9,831 nucleotides of DNA. Source: JAWXBG01 sp034439875 (GTDB taxonomy: Bacteria; Bacteroidota; Bacteroidia; Flavobacteriales_D; Sanyastnellaceae). A program made the position numbers and the translations under genes. Within the stretch, counting starts at the first letter, position 1, and every line of letters starts with the position of its first letter. Of this stretch, positions 1-7,335 are shown piece after piece. The stretch spans positions 1 to 9,831 of the forward strand of contig JAWXBG010000024.1 in the NCBI GenBank assembly GCA_034439875.1, given 5' to 3'. Below the pieces are notes generated by a model. That model saw only the letters and a program-made list of their open reading frames with translations, was not told the DNA's origin and did not search any database.

Positions 1-64
1 ATATACCCAAAGTCTCCGAGTTCTCTGCGGCAATTCCTCTGCGATCTCTGCGTGAAATAAAAGT
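1..64. repeat. Degenerate intergenic repeat, copy A
   Basis: This stretch matches 183-248 in the same orientation. The two begin with the same 11 bases (ATATACCCAAA), share a 10-base block CGGCAATTCC (28-37 here), and end in 27-base segments with 19 matches by eye. The core heptamer CTCTGCG occurs three times in this copy (23-29, 37-43, 46-52). From memory, CTCTGCG/GCGTGAAA-type degenerate repeats are common in intergenic DNA of Bacteroidota and some other phyla. I see no open reading frame here. The strand and function are unknown. Confidence 0.6.
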
Positions 65-182
65 CTATTGGATTTCATCCAAAGCCCGCTCAGACTAGGC
101 TCAAAGTCTCATAATCTTTCAATTCCTTGAACTGAATCGTTATTGTTTTGCACACAGTCTGGGATAAACGAAAACGAAAGAG

Positions 183-248
183 ATATACCCAAACAACCTC
201 TGCGTGCTTTTCGGCAATTCCTTAGCGAGCATTTCGTAAAATAGAAGT
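183..248. repeat. Degenerate intergenic repeat, copy B
   Basis: This is the second, more diverged copy of the repeat at 1-64. It is in direct orientation, offset by 182 bp at its start and 2 bp longer in the segment between the two conserved blocks. It keeps one CTCTGCG heptamer (198-204) and the CGGCAATTCC block (212-221), and ends in an AAAATAGAAGT-like tail as copy A does. The 118 bp between the copies (65-182) shows no gene or convincing structure. Confidence 0.6.
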
Positions 249-665
249 AGGTTGAGTGGAGAATCTGCAGGTGTCGAAAAGACTATCAAAGTATTCGGTA
301 CGCAGGATAGAAGGCTTTCAAGAGTATGAAATAGAAGTGTTTACGCTCCTTTATATCAACTTTACATAATGTTAATTATAGTGCTTATGAACTCCCTTAA
401 AATAATTCACTGCCGAAATCCTTCCCGAAAGACGATCCACTCCTCAGGGCATTTATCAAAACCTCAAGATCGAATCGCAGCTATCATATTAAAGGAAAGC
501 CAACAAAATTCCATTCAAAGAAACCGCAGAGGCCATTGCACCGTATGATTCAATGTTTTTCTGAAATTTCTATCGGTTCTAATGAACCCGATTGAAGATC
601 ATTTAAACAATCAAAAGGCTATAAATAATTGTTTTACAGTCATTTGATGGATTCTGATTCGCCCT
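249..665. other. Non-coding upstream region of the adhesin operon
   Basis: No gene can be supported here on either strand. Short open stretches exist (for example 256-369 with a GTG start, and frame fragments between 406 and 564) but they are broken by stops, lack starts or show no recognisable family. The region must contain the promoter of the downstream operon, but I find no clean match to the Bacteroidota promoter pattern (TTTG near -33, TAnnTTTG near -7). The bases just before the 666 start are AT-rich with no Shine-Dalgarno sequence, as is usual in this phylum. Confidence 0.5.
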
Positions 666-3600
666 ATGTTCAATAATTTGCAAAAATTACGTGGTTGCAT
701 TCCGTGCTTCCTGATTTTATTCGGTTCCATATTTAACTTGGAACTGACTGCACATTCTGCATTCAATTCTGATTCTGAGCTCATTGCAAGCGACACAACC
801 GTTTGTCCCGACGACATTATCAATCTTTCCTTTACCTTGGATCCCGACAATGTCTTGTTCTACTGGGGTTTCTCTATGGATGGTGGAATAAATTATAACA
901 TCATTGACAGTACCTTCCAGAATCCCATTGCATTCACGGTTACCGAAAACACCCTTGTCAGACTTGATTTACGAGATGAATTTGATATTTCTACGTTTCT
1001 CTTCCTCGAAATAATCTGCATTAACCCCCAACCATTTTTGTGTCCCTCGTCGCAAGACCTAATTTTCGACAGCAATTGTGAGGTACTTATCCCCGATTTT
1101 TTGTCACTTCAAAATATAGATGTACAGCAAAACACCACCGGTTTTATTCAATCGCCATCTCCCGGAATTTCAGGTTCCCTCTCCTACTGTGAAATACATC
1201 ACACAGGCCTCTGCCTCCCAACCGCAACTTGTGACATAGCGATTAACACAATCGACAACCTCGCATCCGAAATTTTATGTGAAGGCGATATCGAAGTGAC
1301 TCTTCCCGATGATGCTTCTACAATAACTCTGCAGTTGAATATCCCTTCTATATATGACGAGTGTTCTCTCTACACTTTAAAAAATGACATAGGAGGTAGC
1401 GAAACGGAAATTGACTTTGGAATAGGTATTACAGAAGTTATTTGGACAGCGATAGATGCCTTTGGAAATGAATCAAGCTGCTCAGTAATGGTGGAGGTCT
1501 TGGATATTACCCCCCCCATTTTTACATACTGTCCAGATTCGTTGGTTTTTTATTCTTATAACACCGGTTGCGAAGGGGAAATAGATTTTACTCCTGTGGT
1601 AACAGACAATGTAGGAATCGTTTCATTTTACAACAATCTGGGATATTGGCCGGGGCAATCTATAGAATTGACTACCGGCAATTATGACTTGATTTGGACA
1701 GCCATAGATACAGAGGGATTGGTTAGTACATGCGAAACCAATGTGATTTTAACTGACAGCATTGTACCTCAGATAACTTGTCCGAATGACATTACAATTG
1801 GACTCTCTGCATCGGAATGCAGCATTGATTTTACAATTCCATCTGACGCAGCTTTGTCGGACAATTGCGGATGGGAAGATACTTGGACAATTCCTTCCGA
1901 ACCGATTGTGAATTTATTATCTGGAACTTATTCCATTGAGTATTTCATAAAAGACTTTTTCAATAACGAAGCTAGCTGCAAAACAATTGTAACGGTAGTC
2001 GACATTGAAGACCCCATTATAGTGTGCCCAACAGAGATTGTGATTTCAAGCAGTCAGTTGTTCTGTGATTCATTGATAGATTTGTTATTTCCCGGAGTTT
2101 CTGATAATTGTGAGGTAAACAGCACATGGAATAATGTGACACCTATGAATATCTCGCTTCCTGCTGAATTAGCACAAGGCACTTATCAAATTACTTGGTT
2201 TGCACAAGATATTTCGGGCAATCAAACTTTCTGTTCTTCAAATTTGATTGTAAAAGACGAAGTAGGTCCGACATTAAATTGCCCACTCGAATACAACCTG
2301 CAGATCAATTCATCATGCGAAATCATTGTTCCTGATTTCAGCACTATTGCCATTGCGAGTGATGCGTGCAGCGGTATTTTATCTTGGTCACAAAGCCCAA
2401 TTGCAGGAACTATTTTATCCGATACGACTACTATCACCATTACCGCCACTGATACTTGGGGAAATGTGACAACATGCCTATTTGATTTAAACCCCACTGA
2501 TAATATTCAGCCAACTATAGAAAACTGTCCTGATGATCAAGTAGTTTATTTAGATGAGAATTGTAGTTACTCTTTATCCGATTGGACTCTTGGGCTTACG
2601 GTGAGCGACCAATGCGCTCAAGGTTTTGAAATCATACAATTTCCCGAAGTTGGCGAATTATACACGATTCCCGACGACTACAACGTCGCGCTTTATGTAA
2701 CGGATCAATTTGGTCTTTCTTCATCTTGTTTTTTTAAATTGAGTGTTGTCGATTCCATAAGGCCATCAGTGGTGCAGTCAATCCCGGATTCGATCATTTA
2801 TCTTGATCAAAACTGCATTGGAGTTATCCCTGATTTTTCAAATGCAATTCTTTTCACAGACAACTGCTCCTCCACAATTGACATCTTGCAAACCCCTGTT
2901 GCTGGCACTCTTATTAACACTCCTGGTGAAATTGAAGTGAGCATTGAGGGAACGGATGCATCTGGAAACTCTCGAACATTCACTGTAACAGTAAGTGTAA
3001 CAGACACAATAGCCCCCATTTTTACTCAAGTCATTTCAGAAGTGATTCTCAACTTAGACAACAATTGTCAAGTCACAATACCTGATTTCACTAGTCAATT
3101 TCAGGCTACGGATGCATGCAGTCAAAGCGTTACACTATCACAAAACAGAGTTGCTGGCAGTATATACACTCCATCCGGAAGTTTCGATATCACCGTTTTC
3201 GCAGCAGATGATAGCGGCAACGTTAGCTCTCAAATAGTTACATTTCAACCATTAGACATAATCTCACCGCAAGTGTTTTGTGAGCCAACTATTGAACACA
3301 TCTTGCCAGCCGATTTGTGCGAAGAGCTTATCAGCATTGATCTTCCATCTGCAACTGACAATTGCGGGATTCCCACTGTTGAAAGTAATTATGGATCCTT
3401 ACAGGCGGAACTTTTGGCCGGTCCCGGACAATATGAAATCATTTGGACGGCAACCGATTCAAATGGAAATTTTTCTACTTGCATCACTGAACTTATTGTA
3501 ATTGATGAAACCGGACCATTTATAGATTGCCCAGCGAATGTGATATTCTGCGAAGAAACCATTTCGATTCCTAGTTTTACGGCAACTGACGCATGTGGAG

Positions 3601-6449
3601 TTTTGAGTATAGATGTGAGCAATACCGATCTTATCAGTTCAGGTGTATTCCCAATAGGCACAACCCAAATTGAAGCAACTGCAATAGACCTGTATGGCAA
3701 CATCACAGAATGTAGTTTTACTGTTACGCGACTTACGCCCAACGATTGCTGCGTTGGGACAGCTATTGCCGGATACATTTCATACACGCCGCAGGTTGCT
3801 TATTGCTATGGCGATATCATTGAATTGTCGATAGAAAACTATGCAGGTACACCAGGATGGCAATATTCCACAGACAACGGCAGCACATGGATAGCCTCCG
3901 ACGATTTAAGTCCAGAGAACATTTCAATTGAACTTTTGGACTCAATACTCATTCAAACTTGGTCGGCTCTAGAATACTGCGATACAGCCTTCTCAAATAT
4001 TATCGAATTTATACCCTTCAGTTTAGCCCTTGCAACTTGTCCTGCTCCCGAAACAATTTACATCGAGAACAACTGCGATATTCCAACACCCGATTACACT
4101 TCTGCATGGTCATTGTTTTATGACAACCCGGATGTTGTTGTAGTTCAGAATCCGATTGCTTCCACTTCGCTTGGTCTCGGTAATCATGTGGTTCAGATTA
4201 CAGCAAGTTCATACTGCCATTATTATCATGAATGCAATTTCGAGATCGTGGTCGCAGATACCCTAGCACCTGTTTTCGAATCGGGATGGCCACCATATTT
4301 GAATTTAGTTCTTGGTGACAATTGCAATATGGCTATACCCGCAGATATTTTGACTCTAGTGGCAGTATCAGACAACTGCACTGCTGATCAAAGTATAGAA
4401 TTGAATACCGGAGAGATTGTATATGGTGAAACAGATATTCTCATTCAAATTATTGCATATGATGAAAGTGGCAATAGCTCTGAATTGGAGATAGCACTTC
4501 TTTATTCCGATCAAACGGCTCCATCAATTATTTGTCCGGACACCTTGACTTATCAAGTAATGGACGGTTGCAAGGCACATGTCCCTAATTTCTCTAATCT
4601 GGTTATTCTCTCTGACAATTGTGGAATAAGTAATTTCACTCAGGATATGTCGATTGATGATGCAATTGGCCTTGGCATCTTCGAAATAGATCTAGGAGTT
4701 ATGGACCCGTCAGGCAATAGCAATAGCTGTATTGCTGTAATTCATGTAATCGACACCATTTCACCTGAGGTGATTTGTCCACCGGACTTTAATCTTTATT
4801 TGGATGAAAATTGCAGTGCTGTTGTCCCCGACTTGACATTCGGATTAAATATCACAGAACAATGCGATTATACCATTCAGCAATTTCCCGAGGCCGACGC
4901 TCTGATATCTTACAGCAGTGCGGCATACGTTTATATCACGGATATCTCTGGAAATGAAAGAATCTGCCAATTACAATTGAATGTTCTTGATACACTTGTT
5001 GGAGCGCTCATTTGTCCTGGAGACACGACCTTGTATATCACTTCTTATTCTTGTGAAATTCCATTTGATTATTCAATAGTATTCAATGACAATTGCAACA
5101 ATGGAGAATATGAACTCATTGAAGGATATGCTTCTGGGATGCCATTCCCGATTGGGCAAGCTACAGTTTCCTTTTCCGCTTTAGAGAATGGTTTGACCCT
5201 TCATACATGTTCATTTGCGGTAACAGTATTGGATACGATAGCACCTGTTCTTGCAGAATCCATCACAATGGAAACCTGCGACCCTTTTTTTAATTTTAAT
5301 GAGCCGGAGGCCACAGACAACTGCAGTTATATTGTTTCAAGAATAGACAATAATGGATTTGAAATTGGCGAAGCACTTCCCGAGGGAACAACAGAATTTG
5401 TATACATAGCCACTGATCCATCCGGAAATACGGATACAACGTCAATCATTTACTTTGTTCCTGTTCCGGCAATGCTTGAGTTTACCAGTGATACCCTAGA
5501 AATGTGCAATTCAGAACAAACCATAGTACTCTATGACTATGTGAACAGCACATCATTGTGGACAACCACTACATCAGGTTATGAAAACGGAGTATTTGTT
5601 CCTTCTGATCACAATGAAGGTGAGTATTGGTTGGAAATAGCCAGCATTGGAGAGTATTGTCCCTTGCAGGACAGTATTTTGCTTGTAGTGCACGACAATG
5701 GAAACATAACATATTCCGGAATCACTTCATTTTGTGGTTTGACAGCTAGCTTGAATTTGGAAGGCAATTGCGATATCGTGGGAATTGAAGTTTTTCCCGA
5801 TGGAATGTGGGAGATGGATAATCTGAACTCAGTCCTGAACATTGAAGTACCAGAGATTGGAGATTACATGATTGAGCTTAGCGGCATCACTGAATATGGA
5901 TGCGAAACCAATATTGAAATAGAATTAAGCTTTGCTATTGCATCATCAAGTATATCTGCAGGCACTGATATTACTTTAGTGAACGCAGGAATTATTATAA
6001 TTACCGGAATGTACGAGGGAATTGGTGTGCCAGAATGGAACCTTGTTTCGGGCGATGCACAAATCATATCAAGCCAAAATCAAAGTGTAAATGTTGCGTT
6101 GGAATTCACTGGAAATAGTCTACTCTCCTTTTCAATAGATCATGGCCTCTGTGGGGTTTTCAGTGATACCATGCAGATAAATCTGATCACATTGGAGCTA
6201 CCGAATACCATAAGTCCCAATGGAGATGATGTGAATGATCAATTTGCAGTGCCCGGTTTGGGGATCAATCCAATTGAAATCGTCATTGTCGATCGATGGG
6301 GTTATGAAGTATTCCGATCTGGCAATTACCAAAATGATTGGCCAACGCTCGACCCATCGCAGCCTGCGCCATTGGGAGATGTTTATTACTACGAAATCAA
6401 GATGAATTCTTTGAAGTATAACGGATTTATCATGATCAAGAATGACTAA
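666..6449 (+). CDS. Giant secreted HYR-repeat adhesin-like protein with T9SS type B sorting domain
   Basis: The product has 1927 residues. A signal peptide covers residues 1 to about 32 (basic start, hydrophobic core, AHSA before the likely cut). An Ig-like domain (about 40-115) is followed by 11 HYR-type modules (about 122-1027), a second Ig-like module with the motif GWQYSTDNGSTW (about 1030-1122), six more HYR modules (about 1123-1602), three Ig/PKD-like segments (about 1603-1840) and a gliding-motility-associated C-terminal domain (1843-1927). HYR units show CP near the start, DNC in the middle, D..GN near the end and a D-x-x-x-P junction. The C-terminal domain directs T9SS export in known proteins, so a surface or released adhesin-like filament is inferred; its ligand is unknown. 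An in-frame TGA at 645-647 makes ATG 666 the first possible ATG. The protein is Cys-rich and almost free of Lys and Arg. The stop overlaps the next gene, indicating an operon. Confidence 0.96.
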   Translation: MFNNLQKLRGCIPCFLILFGSIFNLELTAHSAFNSDSELIASDTTVCPDDIINLSFTLDPDNVLFYWGFSMDGGINYNIIDSTFQNPIAFTVTENTLVRLDLRDEFDISTFLFLEIICINPQPFLCPSSQDLIFDSNCEVLIPDFLSLQNIDVQQNTTGFIQSPSPGISGSLSYCEIHHTGLCLPTATCDIAINTIDNLASEILCEGDIEVTLPDDASTITLQLNIPSIYDECSLYTLKNDIGGSETEIDFGIGITEVIWTAIDAFGNESSCSVMVEVLDITPPIFTYCPDSLVFYSYNTGCEGEIDFTPVVTDNVGIVSFYNNLGYWPGQSIELTTGNYDLIWTAIDTEGLVSTCETNVILTDSIVPQITCPNDITIGLSASECSIDFTIPSDAALSDNCGWEDTWTIPSEPIVNLLSGTYSIEYFIKDFFNNEASCKTIVTVVDIEDPIIVCPTEIVISSSQLFCDSLIDLLFPGVSDNCEVNSTWNNVTPMNISLPAELAQGTYQITWFAQDISGNQTFCSSNLIVKDEVGPTLNCPLEYNLQINSSCEIIVPDFSTIAIASDACSGILSWSQSPIAGTILSDTTTITITATDTWGNVTTCLFDLNPTDNIQPTIENCPDDQVVYLDENCSYSLSDWTLGLTVSDQCAQGFEIIQFPEVGELYTIPDDYNVALYVTDQFGLSSSCFFKLSVVDSIRPSVVQSIPDSIIYLDQNCIGVIPDFSNAILFTDNCSSTIDILQTPVAGTLINTPGEIEVSIEGTDASGNSRTFTVTVSVTDTIAPIFTQVISEVILNLDNNCQVTIPDFTSQFQATDACSQSVTLSQNRVAGSIYTPSGSFDITVFAADDSGNVSSQIVTFQPLDIISPQVFCEPTIEHILPADLCEELISIDLPSATDNCGIPTVESNYGSLQAELLAGPGQYEIIWTATDSNGNFSTCITELIVIDETGPFIDCPANVIFCEETISIPSFTATDACGVLSIDVSNTDLISSGVFPIGTTQIEATAIDLYGNITECSFTVTRLTPNDCCVGTAIAGYISYTPQVAYCYGDIIELSIENYAGTPGWQYSTDNGSTWIASDDLSPENISIELLDSILIQTWSALEYCDTAFSNIIEFIPFSLALATCPAPETIYIENNCDIPTPDYTSAWSLFYDNPDVVVVQNPIASTSLGLGNHVVQITASSYCHYYHECNFEIVVADTLAPVFESGWPPYLNLVLGDNCNMAIPADILTLVAVSDNCTADQSIELNTGEIVYGETDILIQIIAYDESGNSSELEIALLYSDQTAPSIICPDTLTYQVMDGCKAHVPNFSNLVILSDNCGISNFTQDMSIDDAIGLGIFEIDLGVMDPSGNSNSCIAVIHVIDTISPEVICPPDFNLYLDENCSAVVPDLTFGLNITEQCDYTIQQFPEADALISYSSAAYVYITDISGNERICQLQLNVLDTLVGALICPGDTTLYITSYSCEIPFDYSIVFNDNCNNGEYELIEGYASGMPFPIGQATVSFSALENGLTLHTCSFAVTVLDTIAPVLAESITMETCDPFFNFNEPEATDNCSYIVSRIDNNGFEIGEALPEGTTEFVYIATDPSGNTDTTSIIYFVPVPAMLEFTSDTLEMCNSEQTIVLYDYVNSTSLWTTTTSGYENGVFVPSDHNEGEYWLEIASIGEYCPLQDSILLVVHDNGNITYSGITSFCGLTASLNLEGNCDIVGIEVFPDGMWEMDNLNSVLNIEVPEIGDYMIELSGITEYGCETNIEIELSFAIASSSISAGTDITLVNAGIIIITGMYEGIGVPEWNLVSGDAQIISSQNQSVNVALEFTGNSLLSFSIDHGLCGVFSDTMQINLITLELPNTISPNGDDVNDQFAVPGLGINPIEIVIVDRWGYEVFRSGNYQNDWPTLDPSQPAPLGDVYYYEIKMNSLKYNGFIMIKND
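1029..3746 (+). repeat. First HYR module array (11 units) within the giant protein
   Basis: Eleven tandem units of about 75-95 residues (protein residues about 122-1027) can be delimited by the recurring junction D-(I/T/E)-x-x-P. The typical unit has four cysteines: C1 in a CP motif, C2 about 10-14 residues later, C3 in SDNC or TDAC, and C4 after D..GN. Some units carry W-(T/F)-A-x-D before GN, as in classic HYR domains. Others carry IPDF after C2 and a Q-x-P-x-A-G-T-like motif in the middle (modules near residues 535-616 and 701-867). Repeats are diverged at DNA level, so the array is old rather than a recent expansion. The first unit is atypical in its middle part. Confidence 0.85.
1510..1517 (+). 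repeat. C8 homopolymer inside the giant adhesin gene
   Basis: Eight consecutive C bases encode Thr-Pro-Pro at the junction of the second and third HYR modules, about codon 282. Loss of one C would bring in a TAG at 1582-1584, and gain of one C would bring in a TAA at 1559-1561, so either slip would truncate the protein near residue 300. It is the longest G or C run I see in this AT-rich window. Confidence 0.9.
4032..5471 (+). repeat. Second HYR module array (6 units) within the giant protein
   Basis: Six further HYR-type units (protein residues about 1123-1602) follow the internal Ig-like module. They show the same order of CP, second Cys, DNC-like motif and D..GN motif. The unit at about 1204-1286 and the last unit (about 1528-1602) lack both the first and fourth cysteines but keep the middle pair. 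The first unit of this array has DNPD where the others have DNC, and carries an additional Cys at 1184 close to its terminal Cys 1190. Confidence 0.8.
6192..6446 (+). other. T9SS type B C-terminal sorting domain (gliding motility-associated CTD)
   Basis: The last 85 residues of the giant protein (1843-1927) show the hallmarks of the gliding motility-associated C-terminal family: N-x-I-S-P-N-G-D-x-x-N-D near the start, then (I/V)-V-D-R-W-G-x-x-V-F, a Y-Q-N-D-W motif, a P-L-G-D-V-Y-Y-Y strand, and a final strand G-F-I-M-I ending in K-N-D. The length and order match the family (TIGR04131/CHU_C type). In studied Bacteroidota such domains mark cargo of the type IX secretion system and usually need a PorP/SprF-family partner, which is the next gene here. 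Confidence 0.93.
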
Positions 6450-7335
6450 GATGAATAGCATATTCCGATGTTTAAGTGTTCTTGCATTAGTGATTTCATG
6501 TCAGAATGCATCGGCTCAATTATCCTCATTATATGCACAGTTTGGATTCAATCCACTTCCATTGAACCCTGCCGTTGCAGGTTATCATGGAAATTTCACA
6601 GCTACATTATCTAATCGCACTTCATTTAATAAGACAGAAGGAATGCCTTTTACACAATTCTTCACCATTCATACTCCCCTTGGTAAAAAAGGCTGGGTTG
6701 GAGGATTGGAGGTGATAAATGACAAGGCAGGATTGATGAGAAATTTGCACGTTTCAGGTATCGGAGGTTATCAAATCAAAATGAAGGAGAGTACGCTGAC
6801 AGCAGCATTAAAAGGAGGATTATCTTCATTCAATACTCTTTGGTCACAATCAATTACAAGCACGGTAAATGATCCAACTATTTACGGTGATGAAAAAAGA
6901 AGTTCAATCAATGCTACTGGAGGGCTGTACTATCAGGACACACGAACTAGTTTAGGGATAAGTCAATCTACCAACAGCGATTTTCAAATTAATAGTCGCG
7001 GCTTCGTAGCACATGGAGCATACATCATAGGCAACAAGCAAAATTCCTATTGGCAGCCAGCCTTTGCATTGAGATACAACCGCAATTCGGAGATGATGGC
7101 CGATGTAAATCTCACCTTCAACAATGATAGATATGGAAGTTTTGGAATATCGTTAAGGTCCAATGACTCCTTTGGGATTTTCACAAGAATCGTATTTAAT
7201 CAGCAATTGTGGAGCACCATTAGCATGGATTTCTATGGCAAACGAATTCCGGGTACATTCAGAAATACCCTAGAGATTGCATTGAATTATGACTTGCGCA
7301 GAAGAAGCACTTCCCCTAACCCACTAATATTTTAA
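6442..7335 (+). CDS. PorP/SprF-family type IX secretion system outer-membrane protein
   Basis: The product has 297 residues, slightly short for PorP/SprF proteins (about 300-340). It has a signal peptide with ASA-Q as the likely cut near residue 25. A lipobox-like V-I-S-C inside the hydrophobic stretch is probably incidental. Right after it comes the family signature Y-A-Q-F-G-F-N-P-L-P-L-N-P-A-x-A-G. The rest is rich in alternating aromatic and polar residues, as expected for outer-membrane beta-strands, ending in a basic turn (DLRRRS) and a C-terminal Phe. Known relatives help T9SS cargo reach the surface: SprF is needed for SprB. The gene overlaps the adhesin stop by 8 nt (ATGACTAA), suggesting coupled translation and a dedicated cargo partner. 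ATG at 6451, in the same frame and just past the upstream stop, is an alternative start giving an equally good signal peptide. Confidence 0.92.
   Translation: MTKMNSIFRCLSVLALVISCQNASAQLSSLYAQFGFNPLPLNPAVAGYHGNFTATLSNRTSFNKTEGMPFTQFFTIHTPLGKKGWVGGLEVINDKAGLMRNLHVSGIGGYQIKMKESTLTAALKGGLSSFNTLWSQSITSTVNDPTIYGDEKRSSINATGGLYYQDTRTSLGISQSTNSDFQINSRGFVAHGAYIIGNKQNSYWQPAFALRYNRNSEMMADVNLTFNNDRYGSFGISLRSNDSFGIFTRIVFNQQLWSTISMDFYGKRIPGTFRNTLEIALNYDLRRRSTSPNPLIF

Noticed and set aside
92..109. AGACT/AGTCT inverted repeat with an 8-nt loop
   Set aside because: A five-base stem without a T-run is within chance expectation for AT-rich intergenic DNA.
256..369. Small open frame with GTG start (about 37 codons) in the upstream region
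   Set aside because: No ribosome binding site, rare start codon, no recognisable family and no coding neighbours in frame; short open frames of this size are expected by chance.
406..564. Protein-like fragments in one frame interrupted by a TAA at 490-492, possibly a decayed gene
   Set aside because: I cannot match the fragments to any family and there is no start; without a database search a pseudogene call is not supportable.
600..665. Possible Bacteroidota promoter near TATAAATAATTG and GTCATTTG
   Set aside because: Neither stretch fits the TAnnTTTG element well and no TTTG lies at the right distance upstream.
3389..3787. Minus-strand open frame of 132 codons inside the giant adhesin gene, and shorter ones like it
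   Set aside because: They lie fully antisense to a clear coding sequence and show no domain, so they are shadow frames.
6469..6520. Lipobox-like V-I-S-C in the PorP/SprF signal peptide
   Set aside because: The family consists of beta-barrel proteins and a standard signal peptidase I site (ASA-Q) follows a few residues later.
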